A stretch of 64,000 nt of DNA, from positions 3,100,001-3,164,000 of the forward strand of contig NZ_JBMHJM010000001.1 of NCBI RefSeq assembly GCF_049747295.1, given 5' to 3'. The DNA comes from Afipia sp049747295. Lineage in GTDB: Bacteria > Pseudomonadota > Alphaproteobacteria > Rhizobiales > Xanthobacteraceae. Below are positions 17,072-25,865 of the stretch, piece by piece; the stretch's first letter is position 1, and each line of letters begins with the position of its first letter. The position numbers and the translations under genes were made by a program. Under the pieces are notes generated by a model. The model was not told the origin of the DNA and ran no database searches. It saw nothing but the letters and a program-made list of their open reading frames with translations.

Positions 17072-17832
17072 CGTGGGTCCTCGGCGCGCATGGCGCGCTC
17101 AGTTGAAATGCCAACGCCGAAGCTCTGTCCAAGCGGCTGGAAGGGAAAGCTCAGCTCATATCGGTATTGTGTGAGATACTGCACCGCGCCGTTTGTCAGA
17201 CGGAACGGACGGTCATGTCCTGGATAGAAGACATCGCCTGCCGCGAGCGCTCGATCGAGGCTGACCTGAGCCTTCGCTGGATCGAAGAATGCAACGTCCG
17301 GGACGGCGCGTGTGGCGTCTCTCGCCGACCACAATGCATCGCTTGCCAGCACCGCGCGCTCGCTGCCGGTATCGATGACCAGTCCCTGAAGACCGATGGA
17401 GTGTCCTGGCAGCAGCAGGGTTTTCACGCCGGGGAAAATTTCCTGCTCTTGTTCCGGCAGCAGCGTCACGCGTATGTCGCGCAAAATCTCGCGCACGTAG
17501 GGTGGTGTGCCCCAATCGTTTGGCCGCGGCGTAGCGGCGTACTCGAATTCCGAACGAGGGGTCAGAACTTCCGCCTGCGGGAAAAGGTCGAGGTTCTCGA
17601 CATGATCCCAATGCAAATGAGTCAGGAAGATCGTGTCGATGTCTGCCGGCGCGAGCCCGAGCTCACTGAGCGCCTTGAGCAAAATCGGACGAATCCGGAA
17701 GGGGCCCGTATCGAACAGGATCGTGCGGCCGGCGGTTCGGATCAGCAGCAGCGAACAAATACCGAAGAGAAAGTGATCGGTCTTTGCCGGTAGCCCGGGG
17801 ATGAGAAGGTCGATTTTCACGCTCGATTCCAT
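17068..17832 (-). CDS. MBL-fold hydrolase (lactonase-like)
   Basis: Encodes 254 aa from the ATG at 17830-17832. Upstream in-frame starts to 17928 run into the divergent promoter and are unlikely. A complete metallo-beta-lactamase metal site is present: THLHWDHVENLD (HxHxDH), LLLPGHSIGLQG, LASDAL and YPGHDRPF. It resembles AHL lactonase/AttM-like enzymes. It is the first gene of a two-gene minus-strand operon with the paralogue at 16316 and faces the ABC importer operon. It probably hydrolyses an ester or lactone entering through that importer. Confidence 0.77.
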   Translation of the reverse strand: MESSVKIDLLIPGLPAKTDHFLFGICSLLLIRTAGRTILFDTGPFRIRPILLKALSELGLAPADIDTIFLTHLHWDHVENLDLFPQAEVLTPRSEFEYAATPRPNDWGTPPYVREILRDIRVTLLPEQEQEIFPGVKTLLLPGHSIGLQGLVIDTGSERAVLASDALWSARDATRAVPDVAFFDPAKAQVSLDRALAAGDVFYPGHDRPFRLTNGAVQYLTQYRYELSFPFQPLGQSFGVGISTERAMRAEDPR

Positions 17833-17883
17833 GGCTCGCGGGTTGGAAGAATGTAGCAGAGCTTGCCTCTGGCCCCTTTCTGC

Positions 17884-17898
17884 ACTATTACGCATAGT
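17884..17898. promoter_or_regulatory. Candidate operator between MBL genes and importer operon
   Basis: A perfect 15-bp inverted repeat, ACTAT-TACGC-ATAGT, lies in the divergent gap 43 bp before 17927 and 52 bp before 17832. Its size fits the short palindromes bound by IclR-family regulators, and such a regulator is encoded in the same operon (21216). The link is inferred. Confidence 0.4.
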
Positions 17899-17926
17899 AA
17901 AATCAATTATGGATAGTGGAGGAAGC

Positions 17927-18871
17927 ATGAATTTTCGATCCTGGATATCCGTTGTTACCGGTTTGGGGATTGCCCTGGCGACGGCCGGCGCACCTGTTCA
18001 AGCGCAGACAGCGAAGCCGGTTGCTGTTCGCGCTGCTTACATTCCTGTGGTCACGTGGCTTCCTGCCTGGGTGGCAAAAGAGAAAGGCTTCTTCGCCAAG
18101 CACGGTTTGGACGTCACACTCAGCGTGGCGCAAAATCTGTCGGTGTTGCCCGGTACAGTGGGGCGGCAGTTTGAGTTCGTGCCGAGCACTGCGCCCGATC
18201 TCCTGAAGGCCGTTGCAAGCGGCCTCGATGTCGTCGCGACCTCCGGCGAGGTCTTCGAGACAGAAGACAATGCCTCGACCTACGTGATGGTTGGCAAGGA
18301 CTCGGGGATCAAATCGGCTCAGGATCTCAAAGGAAAGCTGATCGCGACGCCGACGATTGGCGGCGTGATCCATGTGGCGACGCTCTATTGGCTCAAGAAG
18401 AACGGTGTCGATCCGGCGAGCGTTCGTGCGGTGGAAGTCCCGTTTCCGAACATGGCGGATCAGCTCAAGGCCAAGCGGGTCGATGCCGTCGAAGCGCTCG
18501 AGCCATTCGTTGGCGCGCTGAAGGCTCAAGGCAATGTGGCGCTGACTGCGCCGCTGTTGAGTGCGGGCAAGGAAGTGATCTTCCCGTTCTGGATCTCGTC
18601 CGGCGAGTGGGCACGTGCAAACAAGAGCACTGTGACTGCCTGGAAGGCGTCGCTCGATGATGCGATCGCGTTCATCAAGCAGAATCCCGACGAAGCCCGC
18701 AGCATTCTGGCTCACTACACCAAGCTTCCTGAAGCGGTCGTGAAGGCGACGCCATTCCCGACGTACCGCACAGCGATCACTGCCAAGGATATCGAGGTGT
18801 GGGGGAGCGTGTTGCGCGAGGTCGGCCAACTCGCAACCACGGTCGACTCGCAAAAGCTCGTGGTGCAGTAA
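17927..18871 (+). CDS. ABC importer substrate-binding protein (SsuA/TauA/NMT1-like)
   Basis: Encodes 314 aa from the ATG at 17927, directly behind a strong GGAGGAAG ribosome site. A Sec signal peptide covers residues 1-25 (cleavage near VQAQT). The mature protein has the family start VRAAYIPVVTWLPAWVAKEKGFF and the type 2 periplasmic-binding fold, with GLDVVATSG and DLKGKLIATPTIGG. Relatives bind taurine, aliphatic sulfonates, nitrate or thiamine precursors. It is the first gene of the importer/catabolic operon. The ligand is unknown; context with CoA-ester and beta-keto enzymes favours an organic acid or its lactone. Confidence 0.85.
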   Translation: MNFRSWISVVTGLGIALATAGAPVQAQTAKPVAVRAAYIPVVTWLPAWVAKEKGFFAKHGLDVTLSVAQNLSVLPGTVGRQFEFVPSTAPDLLKAVASGLDVVATSGEVFETEDNASTYVMVGKDSGIKSAQDLKGKLIATPTIGGVIHVATLYWLKKNGVDPASVRAVEVPFPNMADQLKAKRVDAVEALEPFVGALKAQGNVALTAPLLSAGKEVIFPFWISSGEWARANKSTVTAWKASLDDAIAFIKQNPDEARSILAHYTKLPEAVVKATPFPTYRTAITAKDIEVWGSVLREVGQLATTVDSQKLVVQ

Positions 18872-18885
18872 GGCTCGCACAACCA

Positions 18886-19653
18886 ATGTCAGATCCCGTC
18901 TTCGAGTGCCGTTCGGCGAATGTGACTCTGCCGCTCAGCGGTGGCGCTCGTCCGATCATCTCCGACATCAACCTGGATCTCCGCGAAGCGGAGTTCCTGT
19001 CGATTGTCGGGCCTTCGGGGACGGGTAAGACGACGTTGTTGCGGATGTTGGGCGGCCTGATGCGCCCGACTTCCGGTGAAGTGCGGGTGAAGGGCGAGGT
19101 CCTCAGCGGTCCGCCGGAAGGCGTTGTTATTGTCTTTCAGGATTATGCCAATGCGCTTTTGCAGTGGCGTACGGTCGCCGCCAATGTCGCGTTCGGCATC
19201 GAGCGAAAGCTTTCGGCAAAAGAATGCGCCGACCGGGTCCGCGCGGCTCTGGATCTGGTCGGCCTGTCCAAACGGGCGGAGGATTATCCCTGGCAGTTGT
19301 CGGGCGGTATGCAGCAGCGCGTTCAGATTGCGCGGGCACTGGCGCTGCGGCCCGCGGTCATGTTGATGGATGAGCCGTTCGCGGCACTCGATGCCATGAC
19401 CAAAGCCGGGCTTCAGGACGAATTGCTGAGGTTGCGGGACCAGACCCGGACGAGCTTTGTCTTCATCACGCACGATATTGAAGAGGCCGTCTATCTCGGT
19501 GACCGTGTCGCCGTTCTGAAAGGAACGCCGGGCCGGATCGAGAATATCGTCAAGATCGAACTGCCGTCGCCGCGCGATCAGATTTCCACGCGCCAGCTGC
19601 CGGAATTTCTCGCTTATCGCTACGATCTTCACAAGGCGATCGGCCATGGCTAG
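18886..19653 (+). CDS. ABC importer ATPase (SsuB/TauB-like)
   Basis: Encodes 255 aa from the ATG at 18886. Walker A GPSGTGKTTL, Q-loop VFQDYANALLQW, signature LSGGMQQRVQIARAL, Walker B VMLMDEPFAALD and the switch ITHDIEEA are all present. The two permeases downstream make a complete NitT/TauT-family uptake system together with the binding protein upstream. It overlaps the first permease gene by 8 bp. Confidence 0.9.
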   Translation: MSDPVFECRSANVTLPLSGGARPIISDINLDLREAEFLSIVGPSGTGKTTLLRMLGGLMRPTSGEVRVKGEVLSGPPEGVVIVFQDYANALLQWRTVAANVAFGIERKLSAKECADRVRAALDLVGLSKRAEDYPWQLSGGMQQRVQIARALALRPAVMLMDEPFAALDAMTKAGLQDELLRLRDQTRTSFVFITHDIEEAVYLGDRVAVLKGTPGRIENIVKIELPSPRDQISTRQLPEFLAYRYDLHKAIGHG

Positions 19654-20422
19654 CCGGACCTGGTTCGCCCGCATCAACTGGGCCGGGTTTTCAGTCTTCG
19701 CGCTGCTGTTGCTTGTTTGGGAAGCGGCAGTCCGGTTGCAGTTGATCACATTTGAATTTTTCCCGGCGCCTTCGTCCATTGTGGCCGGAGCAATCAAGCT
19801 GACGCGGGAAGGGATTCTCCTTGAGGACCTGTCACACACGTTGATCTCGATTGCGCTTGGCTGGGCGATTGCCATGGTGATCGGTGTCGGTCTCGGCCTC
19901 CTTCTGGGTTTCTCGCCTGTTGCACGGAAGTTCGGGCTCGCCAGTGTCGAAGTACTGCGGCCCATGCCGGGCATAGCCTTTGCACCGCTCGGGCTGTTGC
20001 TGTTCGGCTTTTCGCTTCAGACGGAGCTCGTGGTGACCGTGCTGCCGACAATCTGGCCGGTAATGATCAACACGATGGGTGGTATTGCTAACGTTCATCC
20101 GCGATTGACGGACGTGGGGCGGACGCTGCGGATGAGCCCTGGTGAAATCGTTCGCCATCTGCTGTTGCCCGCGGCGCTGCCGTCGATTGTCGTGGGGGCG
20201 CGGATCAGTCTCGGGCTGGCGCTGGTGATGGCCATCGTTGCGGAGATCGTCGGCAACCCGGCCGGGCTGGGTTACGGCATCATTCGCGAACAGCAGGCCA
20301 TGAACCCCGAACTGATGTTTGCCTACATCGCTGTGGTGGGCATCCTCGGCATTGTTCTCAATGCAGGGGTCCTCGCGTTGACGACTGCATTGTGGCCGGC
20401 CAGTTCGCGGGTACCCGCATGA
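19646..20422 (+). CDS. ABC importer permease (SsuC-like), first
   Basis: Encodes 258 aa with about six membrane segments, for example INWAGFSVFALLLLVWEAAV, IALGWAIAMVIGVGLGLLLG and MFAYIAVVGILGIVLNAGVL. The cytoplasmic EAA-like loop for ATPase docking lies around TDVGRTLRMSPGEIVRHLLL. It overlaps the second permease by ATGA, so the two probably form a heterodimeric channel with one ATPase type. Confidence 0.87.
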   Translation: MASRTWFARINWAGFSVFALLLLVWEAAVRLQLITFEFFPAPSSIVAGAIKLTREGILLEDLSHTLISIALGWAIAMVIGVGLGLLLGFSPVARKFGLASVEVLRPMPGIAFAPLGLLLFGFSLQTELVVTVLPTIWPVMINTMGGIANVHPRLTDVGRTLRMSPGEIVRHLLLPAALPSIVVGARISLGLALVMAIVAEIVGNPAGLGYGIIREQQAMNPELMFAYIAVVGILGIVLNAGVLALTTALWPASSRVPA

Positions 20423-21219
20423 GGACGCGCCCTCCGAAGTCTGCGTTCCTCGCCCAGTTGTTGTCGCAACTGCCGTCGCCGCTCGGCCTGTTACCGCTCA
20501 TTGTCGGTCTGGCGGCATGGCAACTGCTTCAGACAGGTAATTCTCCTTACTTTCCACCGCCATCGATGTGGTGGTCTGGTCTCGTTCAAAGTGCTGCGAC
20601 CGGACAGTTGCTGCCGGCCTGTCTCGCCTCGCTTCAGACCATCGTGGTGGGGCTGTTGCTGGCCATTGTGGCGGGCGTGTTCATTGGTGTTCTGATCGGC
20701 ATATCGCCGCGCGCCGCAAGGGCTCTGGGGCCTGTGCTGGAATTCTGCCGCGCGATGCCGCCGCCGGCCATTGTGCCGCTGGCCATCCTGTTCCTGGGAT
20801 ACGACGAGCGCATGAAGCTGACGATTGTCGTGGTGTCAGCCATGTGGCCGATCCTTCTCAATACCGCGGCGGCTATTCAACGCATTCATCCCATTCTTCA
20901 GGATGTGGCGACGTCGTTTCATCTGTCGGTTTTGGAACGGATCAGGCTCATCGTAATTCCATCCGTCATGCCCTCCATTCTGCTTGGCGTGCGTATCGCG
21001 CTGCCGCTTTGCATCGTTCTGGCGTTGCTGGTTGAAATGCTGACCTCGATTGAGGGCGTCGGTGCGCTGATGATCGCCGCGCAGCGGAATTTCCAGTCCG
21101 GGCAGGTTTACGGCTTGCTGGTGCTGGTGGGCCTGTTCGGCTTTCTGATCAACACGGCATTCTCGATGATTCAAGCCGTCATCCTTCGCCGCTGGCCGCC
21201 GAGGAATATCCAGGCATGA
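20419..21219 (+). CDS. ABC importer permease (SsuC-like), second
   Basis: Encodes 266 aa from the ATG at 20419, in ATGA overlap with the first permease; a GTG at 20392 is a weaker option. Six membrane segments. The EAA-like loop is QDVATSFHLSVLERIRLIVI. Pro/Leu-rich helices such as LPSPLGLLPLIVGLAAWQLL start the protein. Two different permease genes in a TauT-type transporter are less usual than a homodimer, but are seen in some pyrimidine- or nitrate-type systems. It ends in ATGA with the regulator gene. Confidence 0.87.
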   Translation: MRTRPPKSAFLAQLLSQLPSPLGLLPLIVGLAAWQLLQTGNSPYFPPPSMWWSGLVQSAATGQLLPACLASLQTIVVGLLLAIVAGVFIGVLIGISPRAARALGPVLEFCRAMPPPAIVPLAILFLGYDERMKLTIVVVSAMWPILLNTAAAIQRIHPILQDVATSFHLSVLERIRLIVIPSVMPSILLGVRIALPLCIVLALLVEMLTSIEGVGALMIAAQRNFQSGQVYGLLVLVGLFGFLINTAFSMIQAVILRRWPPRNIQA

Positions 21220-22043
21220 ATTCGCGCAATACCCCGAAAGCCGACCCCGCATGGGACAACGACGATGACGATACCGTCACTCCGCGCGTTGAACAGATCG
21301 GCGTGCAATCCGTCGAGATTGCTGGTCACATTTTGAAAACGCTGGCGTCTTTCGATGGACCGCAGACGCTCTCGGCATTGTCCGCAGCTGCGGGTCTGTC
21401 GTCCGCAAAAGTTCACCGCTATCTGGTCAGTCTTATCCGCGGCGGATTTGTCGAACAGAGTGCTGTTGACGGCCGCTATGATTTTGGCGGTGCGACTCGT
21501 TTCATTGGCCGGGTTGCCATGAATCGTCTTGATATTGTGCGCATCGGCACGCCGCTGCTCAGCAAACTGAGAGACGAGCTCCAGGAAACGGTCTTTATGG
21601 GAGTCTGGACTCCTCAGGGACCGATGGTGATCGAATGGTTCGACATTGTTCGACCTGTTTCGGTCATTCTCCGGCCGGGATCCATCCTGCCATTACACAC
21701 CTCTGCACTGGGATTGATTTGCGCAGCCTATCTGCCGCCCGAGATCATCGATCGCGCATTGGAAGCGGAAGCGCCTCAACCGTTGCTGCGTTCACGCAGG
21801 CTCGCCAAGTCCAAGCAGACGGAGCTTGTCGCGCAAATCCGGCAGTCCGGCTTCAGCGTCGTTCAGGGCGACCTGATCAATGGCCTGGATGCTGTCGCCG
21901 TTCCTGTCCTCAATCATCGTCAGGAGCTGGTGGCGTGCCTCGCCGCCGTGGGCACCAGCGGGCCTTTCGATATCTCCGCCTCCGGCCGCGTGGTGCGGGC
22001 ACTGAAAGGTGCCGCGAGCCGGTTTGCGCAATCGCTTGGTTGA
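21216..22043 (+). CDS. IclR-family transcriptional regulator
   Basis: Encodes 275 aa. An N-terminal winged helix-turn-helix (about residues 30-85: ILKTLASFDGPQTLSALSAA, GLSSAKVHRYLVSLIRGGFV) precedes the IclR effector-binding domain (LQETVFMGVWTPQGP, VSVILRPGSILPLHTSALGL). It is co-transcribed with the importer and the catabolic genes. This points to pathway-specific control by the substrate, probably at the divergent promoter near 17884. The effector is unknown. Confidence 0.88.
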   Translation: MNSRNTPKADPAWDNDDDDTVTPRVEQIGVQSVEIAGHILKTLASFDGPQTLSALSAAAGLSSAKVHRYLVSLIRGGFVEQSAVDGRYDFGGATRFIGRVAMNRLDIVRIGTPLLSKLRDELQETVFMGVWTPQGPMVIEWFDIVRPVSVILRPGSILPLHTSALGLICAAYLPPEIIDRALEAEAPQPLLRSRRLAKSKQTELVAQIRQSGFSVVQGDLINGLDAVAVPVLNHRQELVACLAAVGTSGPFDISASGRVVRALKGAASRFAQSLG

Positions 22044-22055
22044 ACGGGACACGTC

Positions 22056-22841
22056 ATGGCCTCCGAGAACATGCATTTTAACGTGGAGGGACGAGTTGCC
22101 TCCATCACGCTGACGCGCCCGGAGACATTGAACCTTCTGACGGAGGATATTCTCCAGCGGTTGCGGGAGATCGCGGCCGAGTTGGCCGGGAATCCCGATG
22201 TCGACGTGCTGACGATCACCTCCACGGGAACAACGTGCTTTTCGACCGGCATCCTCACTCCGGCGCTGCGTGGAAGCCTGAGCAAGCCGGATGTCCTGAA
22301 GCTGATTAGATTGGCCAACGAGGCTTTCGATACGATCGAAGCGTTGCCGCAGATCGTCATTGTGGGGCTGAACGGCATGGTGCGTGCGGGAGCCGGGGAG
22401 CTTGCGCTGGCCTGCGACATCAGGATCGCAGGCGATCACGTGACGTGGTCATCGCCCGAAGCGAAGTGGGGCGGCTTTCCCGGTGTTGGCGCGCCGATCA
22501 GGTTGCCCCGGATCGTTGGGATGGGACGCGCGCTCGATCTTCTCTGCACGGGACGGGCAATCGAATCCACGGAAATGGAGCGGATTGGGCTCGTCGATAT
22601 CGTTGTGGGACGCGACGCTGTTCACGACAAACTCGCGGATATCGCACGAAGCATTGCCGAAAATGGTCCGTTGGCAACCAAGGGCGCCAAGCGAGTTGCA
22701 CGCGAGCGGGAGACATCTGGCTTTGCGGCTGCGCGCCGGTTGTCTGACGAGCTTCGTACGGCTCTGGAATGGACAAGCGACGTTGATGAAGGAATTGCGG
22801 CCGTGCGTGAAGGCCGTAAGCCGCGGTTCACGGGTCGGTAA
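22056..22841 (+). CDS. Enoyl-CoA hydratase/isomerase family protein
   Basis: Encodes 261 aa of the crotonase fold. Conserved segments include VASITLTRPETLN, the first oxyanion region TCFSTGILTPAL, and VRAGAGELALACDIRIAGDH with the second oxyanion glycines. Catalytic acids are not obvious at both hydratase positions, so hydratase, isomerase, hydrolase or C-C lyase chemistry are all open. The C-terminal helix region (AAVREGRKPRFTGR) is typical. In the operon it probably acts on a CoA thioester made downstream of the BKACE step. Confidence 0.8.
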   Translation: MASENMHFNVEGRVASITLTRPETLNLLTEDILQRLREIAAELAGNPDVDVLTITSTGTTCFSTGILTPALRGSLSKPDVLKLIRLANEAFDTIEALPQIVIVGLNGMVRAGAGELALACDIRIAGDHVTWSSPEAKWGGFPGVGAPIRLPRIVGMGRALDLLCTGRAIESTEMERIGLVDIVVGRDAVHDKLADIARSIAENGPLATKGAKRVARERETSGFAAARRLSDELRTALEWTSDVDEGIAAVREGRKPRFTGR

Positions 22842-22856
22842 AGAGGAAAGTCGGTC

Positions 22857-23705
22857 ATGCCGTTTGCAGACATTAATTCGGTCCGCTTGAACTACCAGGT
22901 GCTCGGAGACAGAGGACCTTGGGTCGCGCTGGTCTCCGGTGCGCGCCGCAACATGGATGAGGTGCGAGGGCTTGCCACGCTTGTTGCTGCTGCAGGCTTC
23001 CAGGTTCTGCTGCATGACCGGCGCAATACGGGTGAATCGAGCCTGTCACTCGACGGCGAGGGATCGGAGTTCGAAATCTGGGCGGACGACCTTCGCGCGC
23101 TCGCAAAGCATCTCGGTTTGCCGCGATTGATCGTCGGAGGATCGTCTTCCGGTTGCCGCCTCGCCACCGTCATGGCGCTCCGCCACCGCGATGCCATTCG
23201 TGGGCTCCTCATGATGAGGGTGACCGGAGGCGCTTTCGCGGTGAAGCGGCTCTCCCACATTTACTACACGCAGTATATCGAAGCAGTCGAGCGCGGCGGC
23301 ATGGAAGACGTCTGCCGAACGGATCACTTCAAGGATCTGATCGCGCTTAATCCTGCCCGTCGTCAGGAGATCATGGGTTGGAACCCACAGCGTTTCGTCG
23401 AGGTCATGACGCGATGGCGGAGCAATCTCGAGGCAGGTGTCGATGATCCGATGCTGGGCGCGAGCGAGCAGGCTCTGCGCAATATCGATTTTCCTGTTTG
23501 CGTCATTCCCGGTAACGACAAGACCCATTCGATCGCGGCGGGCTTTCACGTCCATTCATTGATCCCGGGCGCGGAGCTGCACGAGCTTCGCAAGGATCAA
23601 CTGGATGCGGATTTGATCTCGATGGATGAGTGGGTGCCGAACGATCGTCTTGCTCCCGTCGTCGTAGACTTTCTGACGCGCGTCAGCACGGAGCAACTTG
23701 CTTAA
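22857..23705 (+). CDS. Alpha/beta hydrolase
   Basis: Encodes 282 aa, 15 bp after the preceding gene. The nucleophile elbow is GGSSSGCRL (about residues 98-106), the strand-helix after HDRRNTGES matches the RRNTG-type region of the fold, and a late acidic residue lies in VIPGNDKTHS. The usual catalytic histidine near the C-terminus may be the one in GNDKTHSIAAGF. A carboxylesterase, lactonase or C-C hydrolase is possible. It belongs to the importer/BKACE operon. Confidence 0.78.
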   Translation: MPFADINSVRLNYQVLGDRGPWVALVSGARRNMDEVRGLATLVAAAGFQVLLHDRRNTGESSLSLDGEGSEFEIWADDLRALAKHLGLPRLIVGGSSSGCRLATVMALRHRDAIRGLLMMRVTGGAFAVKRLSHIYYTQYIEAVERGGMEDVCRTDHFKDLIALNPARRQEIMGWNPQRFVEVMTRWRSNLEAGVDDPMLGASEQALRNIDFPVCVIPGNDKTHSIAAGFHVHSLIPGAELHELRKDQLDADLISMDEWVPNDRLAPVVVDFLTRVSTEQLA

Positions 23706-23758
23706 GCGCGCATAAGCATCCGCATTCCCCGGTATCTCAGAGAAAAAGAGTCATAACA

Positions 23759-24520
23759 ATGTCCTACCCAATATCTCTCGCAGGCAAGGTTGCATTGATC
23801 ACCGGAGGAAGCGGCGGCATTGGTGCCGCGGCGGCGCGATGCTTCGCCACGTCCGGAGCGCACGTCGTCATCACCCATCGTGACGGAGGCGACAAGGCGC
23901 GGCAGGCCAATGAGCTGCTGTCGACGCTGGAAGGCAAAGGGCACGCCGCGGTTGCTGCGGACGTTGCGGATACGAAGACGTTGATTGCCCTGAAGGATAA
24001 GATCAGCGCGCAGTATGGGCGGCTCGATATTCTGGTCAACAGCGCGGGTTTCACCAAGCCCGTGCCTCATGCCGATCTTGATGCACTGGATGACGACCTG
24101 ATCGACCGGATGTTTGCGGTCAATTGGCGCGGGCAGTTTGCAGCAATCCGCACCTTCGCTCCGCTGCTCAAGGCATCCGGCGACGGCCTGATCGTGTCGG
24201 TATCTTCCATCGCCGGATCGACCGGGACCGGATCTTCGATCGCTTACTGCGCTGCCAAGGCTGGTATCGACGTCATGACGAAATCGCTGGCGCGGGTGCT
24301 CGCGCCGGAAGTCAGGGTGCTGGGCGTGTCGCCCGGCGTGGTCGACACAGGCTTCGTTCCGGGGCGCGGCGCAGACTTCAACGCCAAGACGAGTGCGACC
24401 ACGCCGTTGAAACGCGTCGCCACTGCTGACGACGTCGCCCAAGCCATCCTCGCTTGTGCGACACACCTCGGATTTTCGACCGGAACAAATATTGTCGTCG
24501 ACGGCGGCAGAGCTCTCTAA
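23759..24520 (+). CDS. Short-chain dehydrogenase/reductase
   Basis: Encodes 253 aa from the ATG at 23759. Classical SDR: TGGSGGIG cofactor loop (about residues 17-24), NSAG motif, catalytic Ser in VSVSSIAGS and YCAAK (Tyr-x-x-x-Lys). The C-terminal GFSTGTNIVVDGGRAL is typical of FabG-like members. NAD(H) versus NADP(H) cannot be read with certainty; ITHRDGGDKA after strand 2 suggests NADP. In this operon it could oxidise a beta-hydroxy acid to the beta-keto acid consumed by the next gene's product. Confidence 0.88.
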   Translation: MSYPISLAGKVALITGGSGGIGAAAARCFATSGAHVVITHRDGGDKARQANELLSTLEGKGHAAVAADVADTKTLIALKDKISAQYGRLDILVNSAGFTKPVPHADLDALDDDLIDRMFAVNWRGQFAAIRTFAPLLKASGDGLIVSVSSIAGSTGTGSSIAYCAAKAGIDVMTKSLARVLAPEVRVLGVSPGVVDTGFVPGRGADFNAKTSATTPLKRVATADDVAQAILACATHLGFSTGTNIVVDGGRAL

Positions 24521-24534
24521 GGAAGGATCGCAAC

Positions 24535-25446
24535 ATGCGTAATCCCCGCGACAAGATCTTCATCACCTGTGCCGTGACCGGCAATCTGACCACACCCGAG
24601 CAGACGCCGCATCTGCCCATCACACCGGAGGAGATTGCTGACGCGTGTCTTGGCGCGGCGGAAGCCGGAGCTGCGATCGTCCATATTCATGTGCGGGATC
24701 CGGCAACCGGCAAGCCCTCCATGGAACTTGGCTATTATCGCGATGTGGTCGAACGCATCCGCGCGAAGAACACGCAGTTGATCCTCAACATCACCACGGG
24801 ACCGGGCGGGCGCTTCGTGCCGTCGCCGGACGAGCCGCGCGTCGCGGCACCGGGGACCACATTGATGGTGCCGGAGAAGCGCGTGGAGCACATCGCAGTC
24901 CTTAAGCCTGAGATTTGTACCATTGACCTGAACACTATGAATTCCGGCAAGGAAGTCGTGATCAACACCCCCACCAACGTCCGCCGCATGGCCAAGGTGA
25001 TGCGCGAGGCTGGCGTGAAACCGGAGGTCGAGCTGTTCGATTCCGGCGACATCGCGCTGATGAATGACATGCTGGCAGACGGGTCCTTGACTGGACCCAT
25101 CCTGTGTTCGTTCGTGATGGGGGTCCGCTACGGCTTCCAGCCGAGTCCTGAGACCGTGATCTACGCCCGAAACATGCTGCCCGCGGATGCGGAGTTCACG
25201 GCGATCGGTATCGGCAAGTCCTCATTTACCGGCGTTGCACAATCCTATCTGGCGGGTGGACACGTGCGCGTTGGCCTTGAGGATGCCGTTTATCTGTCGC
25301 GTGGAACTTTGGCGCCGTCCAATGCGGCGATGGTCGAGAAAGCGCGTCGCATCGTAGAAGACCTCGGCGCGCAAATCATGACACCGCGAGAGGCGCGCGA
25401 ACTGCTCGGCCTGCCGACTCGCTTGTCAGATTCCCGCGTCGCCTAG
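24535..25446 (+). CDS. BKACE-family beta-keto acid cleavage enzyme
   Basis: Encodes 303 aa from the ATG at 24535, 14 bp after the SDR gene, with a GGAAGGATCG ribosome site. Kce-like fold (former DUF849): FITCAVTGNLTTPEQTP at the N-terminus, AAIVHIHVRDPATGKPS with the two zinc histidines, VELFDSGDI and GHVRVGLEDAVYLSRG. These Zn enzymes condense a beta-keto acid with acetyl-CoA, giving acetoacetate and a new CoA ester. The family includes many members with different substrates. The actual beta-keto acid here cannot be told from sequence. It is the strongest clue to the chemistry of the operon. Confidence 0.88.
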   Translation: MRNPRDKIFITCAVTGNLTTPEQTPHLPITPEEIADACLGAAEAGAAIVHIHVRDPATGKPSMELGYYRDVVERIRAKNTQLILNITTGPGGRFVPSPDEPRVAAPGTTLMVPEKRVEHIAVLKPEICTIDLNTMNSGKEVVINTPTNVRRMAKVMREAGVKPEVELFDSGDIALMNDMLADGSLTGPILCSFVMGVRYGFQPSPETVIYARNMLPADAEFTAIGIGKSSFTGVAQSYLAGGHVRVGLEDAVYLSRGTLAPSNAAMVEKARRIVEDLGAQIMTPREARELLGLPTRLSDSRVA

Positions 25447-25480
25447 CGTCATCAACACTGGAACGAGCGGGTCGCTGAAT

Positions 25481-25828
25481 ATGCACGTAACGCGCCTTAA
25501 AGAAGCACCGACTTATCATCCTCCTGAGCATTACGACATGCGCTGTCTGCGTCTGCAGGGGCGTGAGGCGGGTCCTTCCGACACCTTGTGGCTAGGTATG
25601 TCGCAGCTTTTGCCGGGTGGACATACGTCGCTGGATGCATCGCCTATCGAAAAAATCTACTTCGTCCTCGAAGGCGAATTGACGGTTGAGACGCCCGACG
25701 GCGAAACGACGCTCTATTCAAGCGACTCCTGCCGGATCGCGCCGGGTGAAAAGCGCGCATTGAAAAACAAGACGAACAAGACCGTGACGGTTCTGCTGGC
25801 GATGCCCTTGGCGCCGGTCAAGACGTGA
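25481..25828 (+). CDS. Cupin-domain protein
   Basis: Encodes 115 aa of a single small cupin barrel: KIYFVLEGELTVETPDGE, the first motif in altered form, then CRIAPGEKRALKNKTNKTVT. The usual metal-binding His residues of motif 1 are largely absent (HTS lies upstream, and K/Y occupy other positions), so it may be non-enzymatic. It is the last gene of the importer/BKACE operon and may bind or isomerise a pathway intermediate. Confidence 0.72.
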   Translation: MHVTRLKEAPTYHPPEHYDMRCLRLQGREAGPSDTLWLGMSQLLPGGHTSLDASPIEKIYFVLEGELTVETPDGETTLYSSDSCRIAPGEKRALKNKTNKTVTVLLAMPLAPVKT

Positions 25829-25837
25829 TGAGACAAA

Positions 25838-25865
25838 AGTAGCAGCGGATGAGTCTGCTGCTACT
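25838..25865 (+). terminator. Hairpin at the end of the catabolic operon
   Basis: A perfect 9-bp stem, AGTAGCAGC / GCTGCTACT, around a 10-nt loop starts 10 bp after the cupin stop codon. There is no clear T-tract after it, so it is either a weak intrinsic terminator or a 3' stabilising hairpin. Confidence 0.45.
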
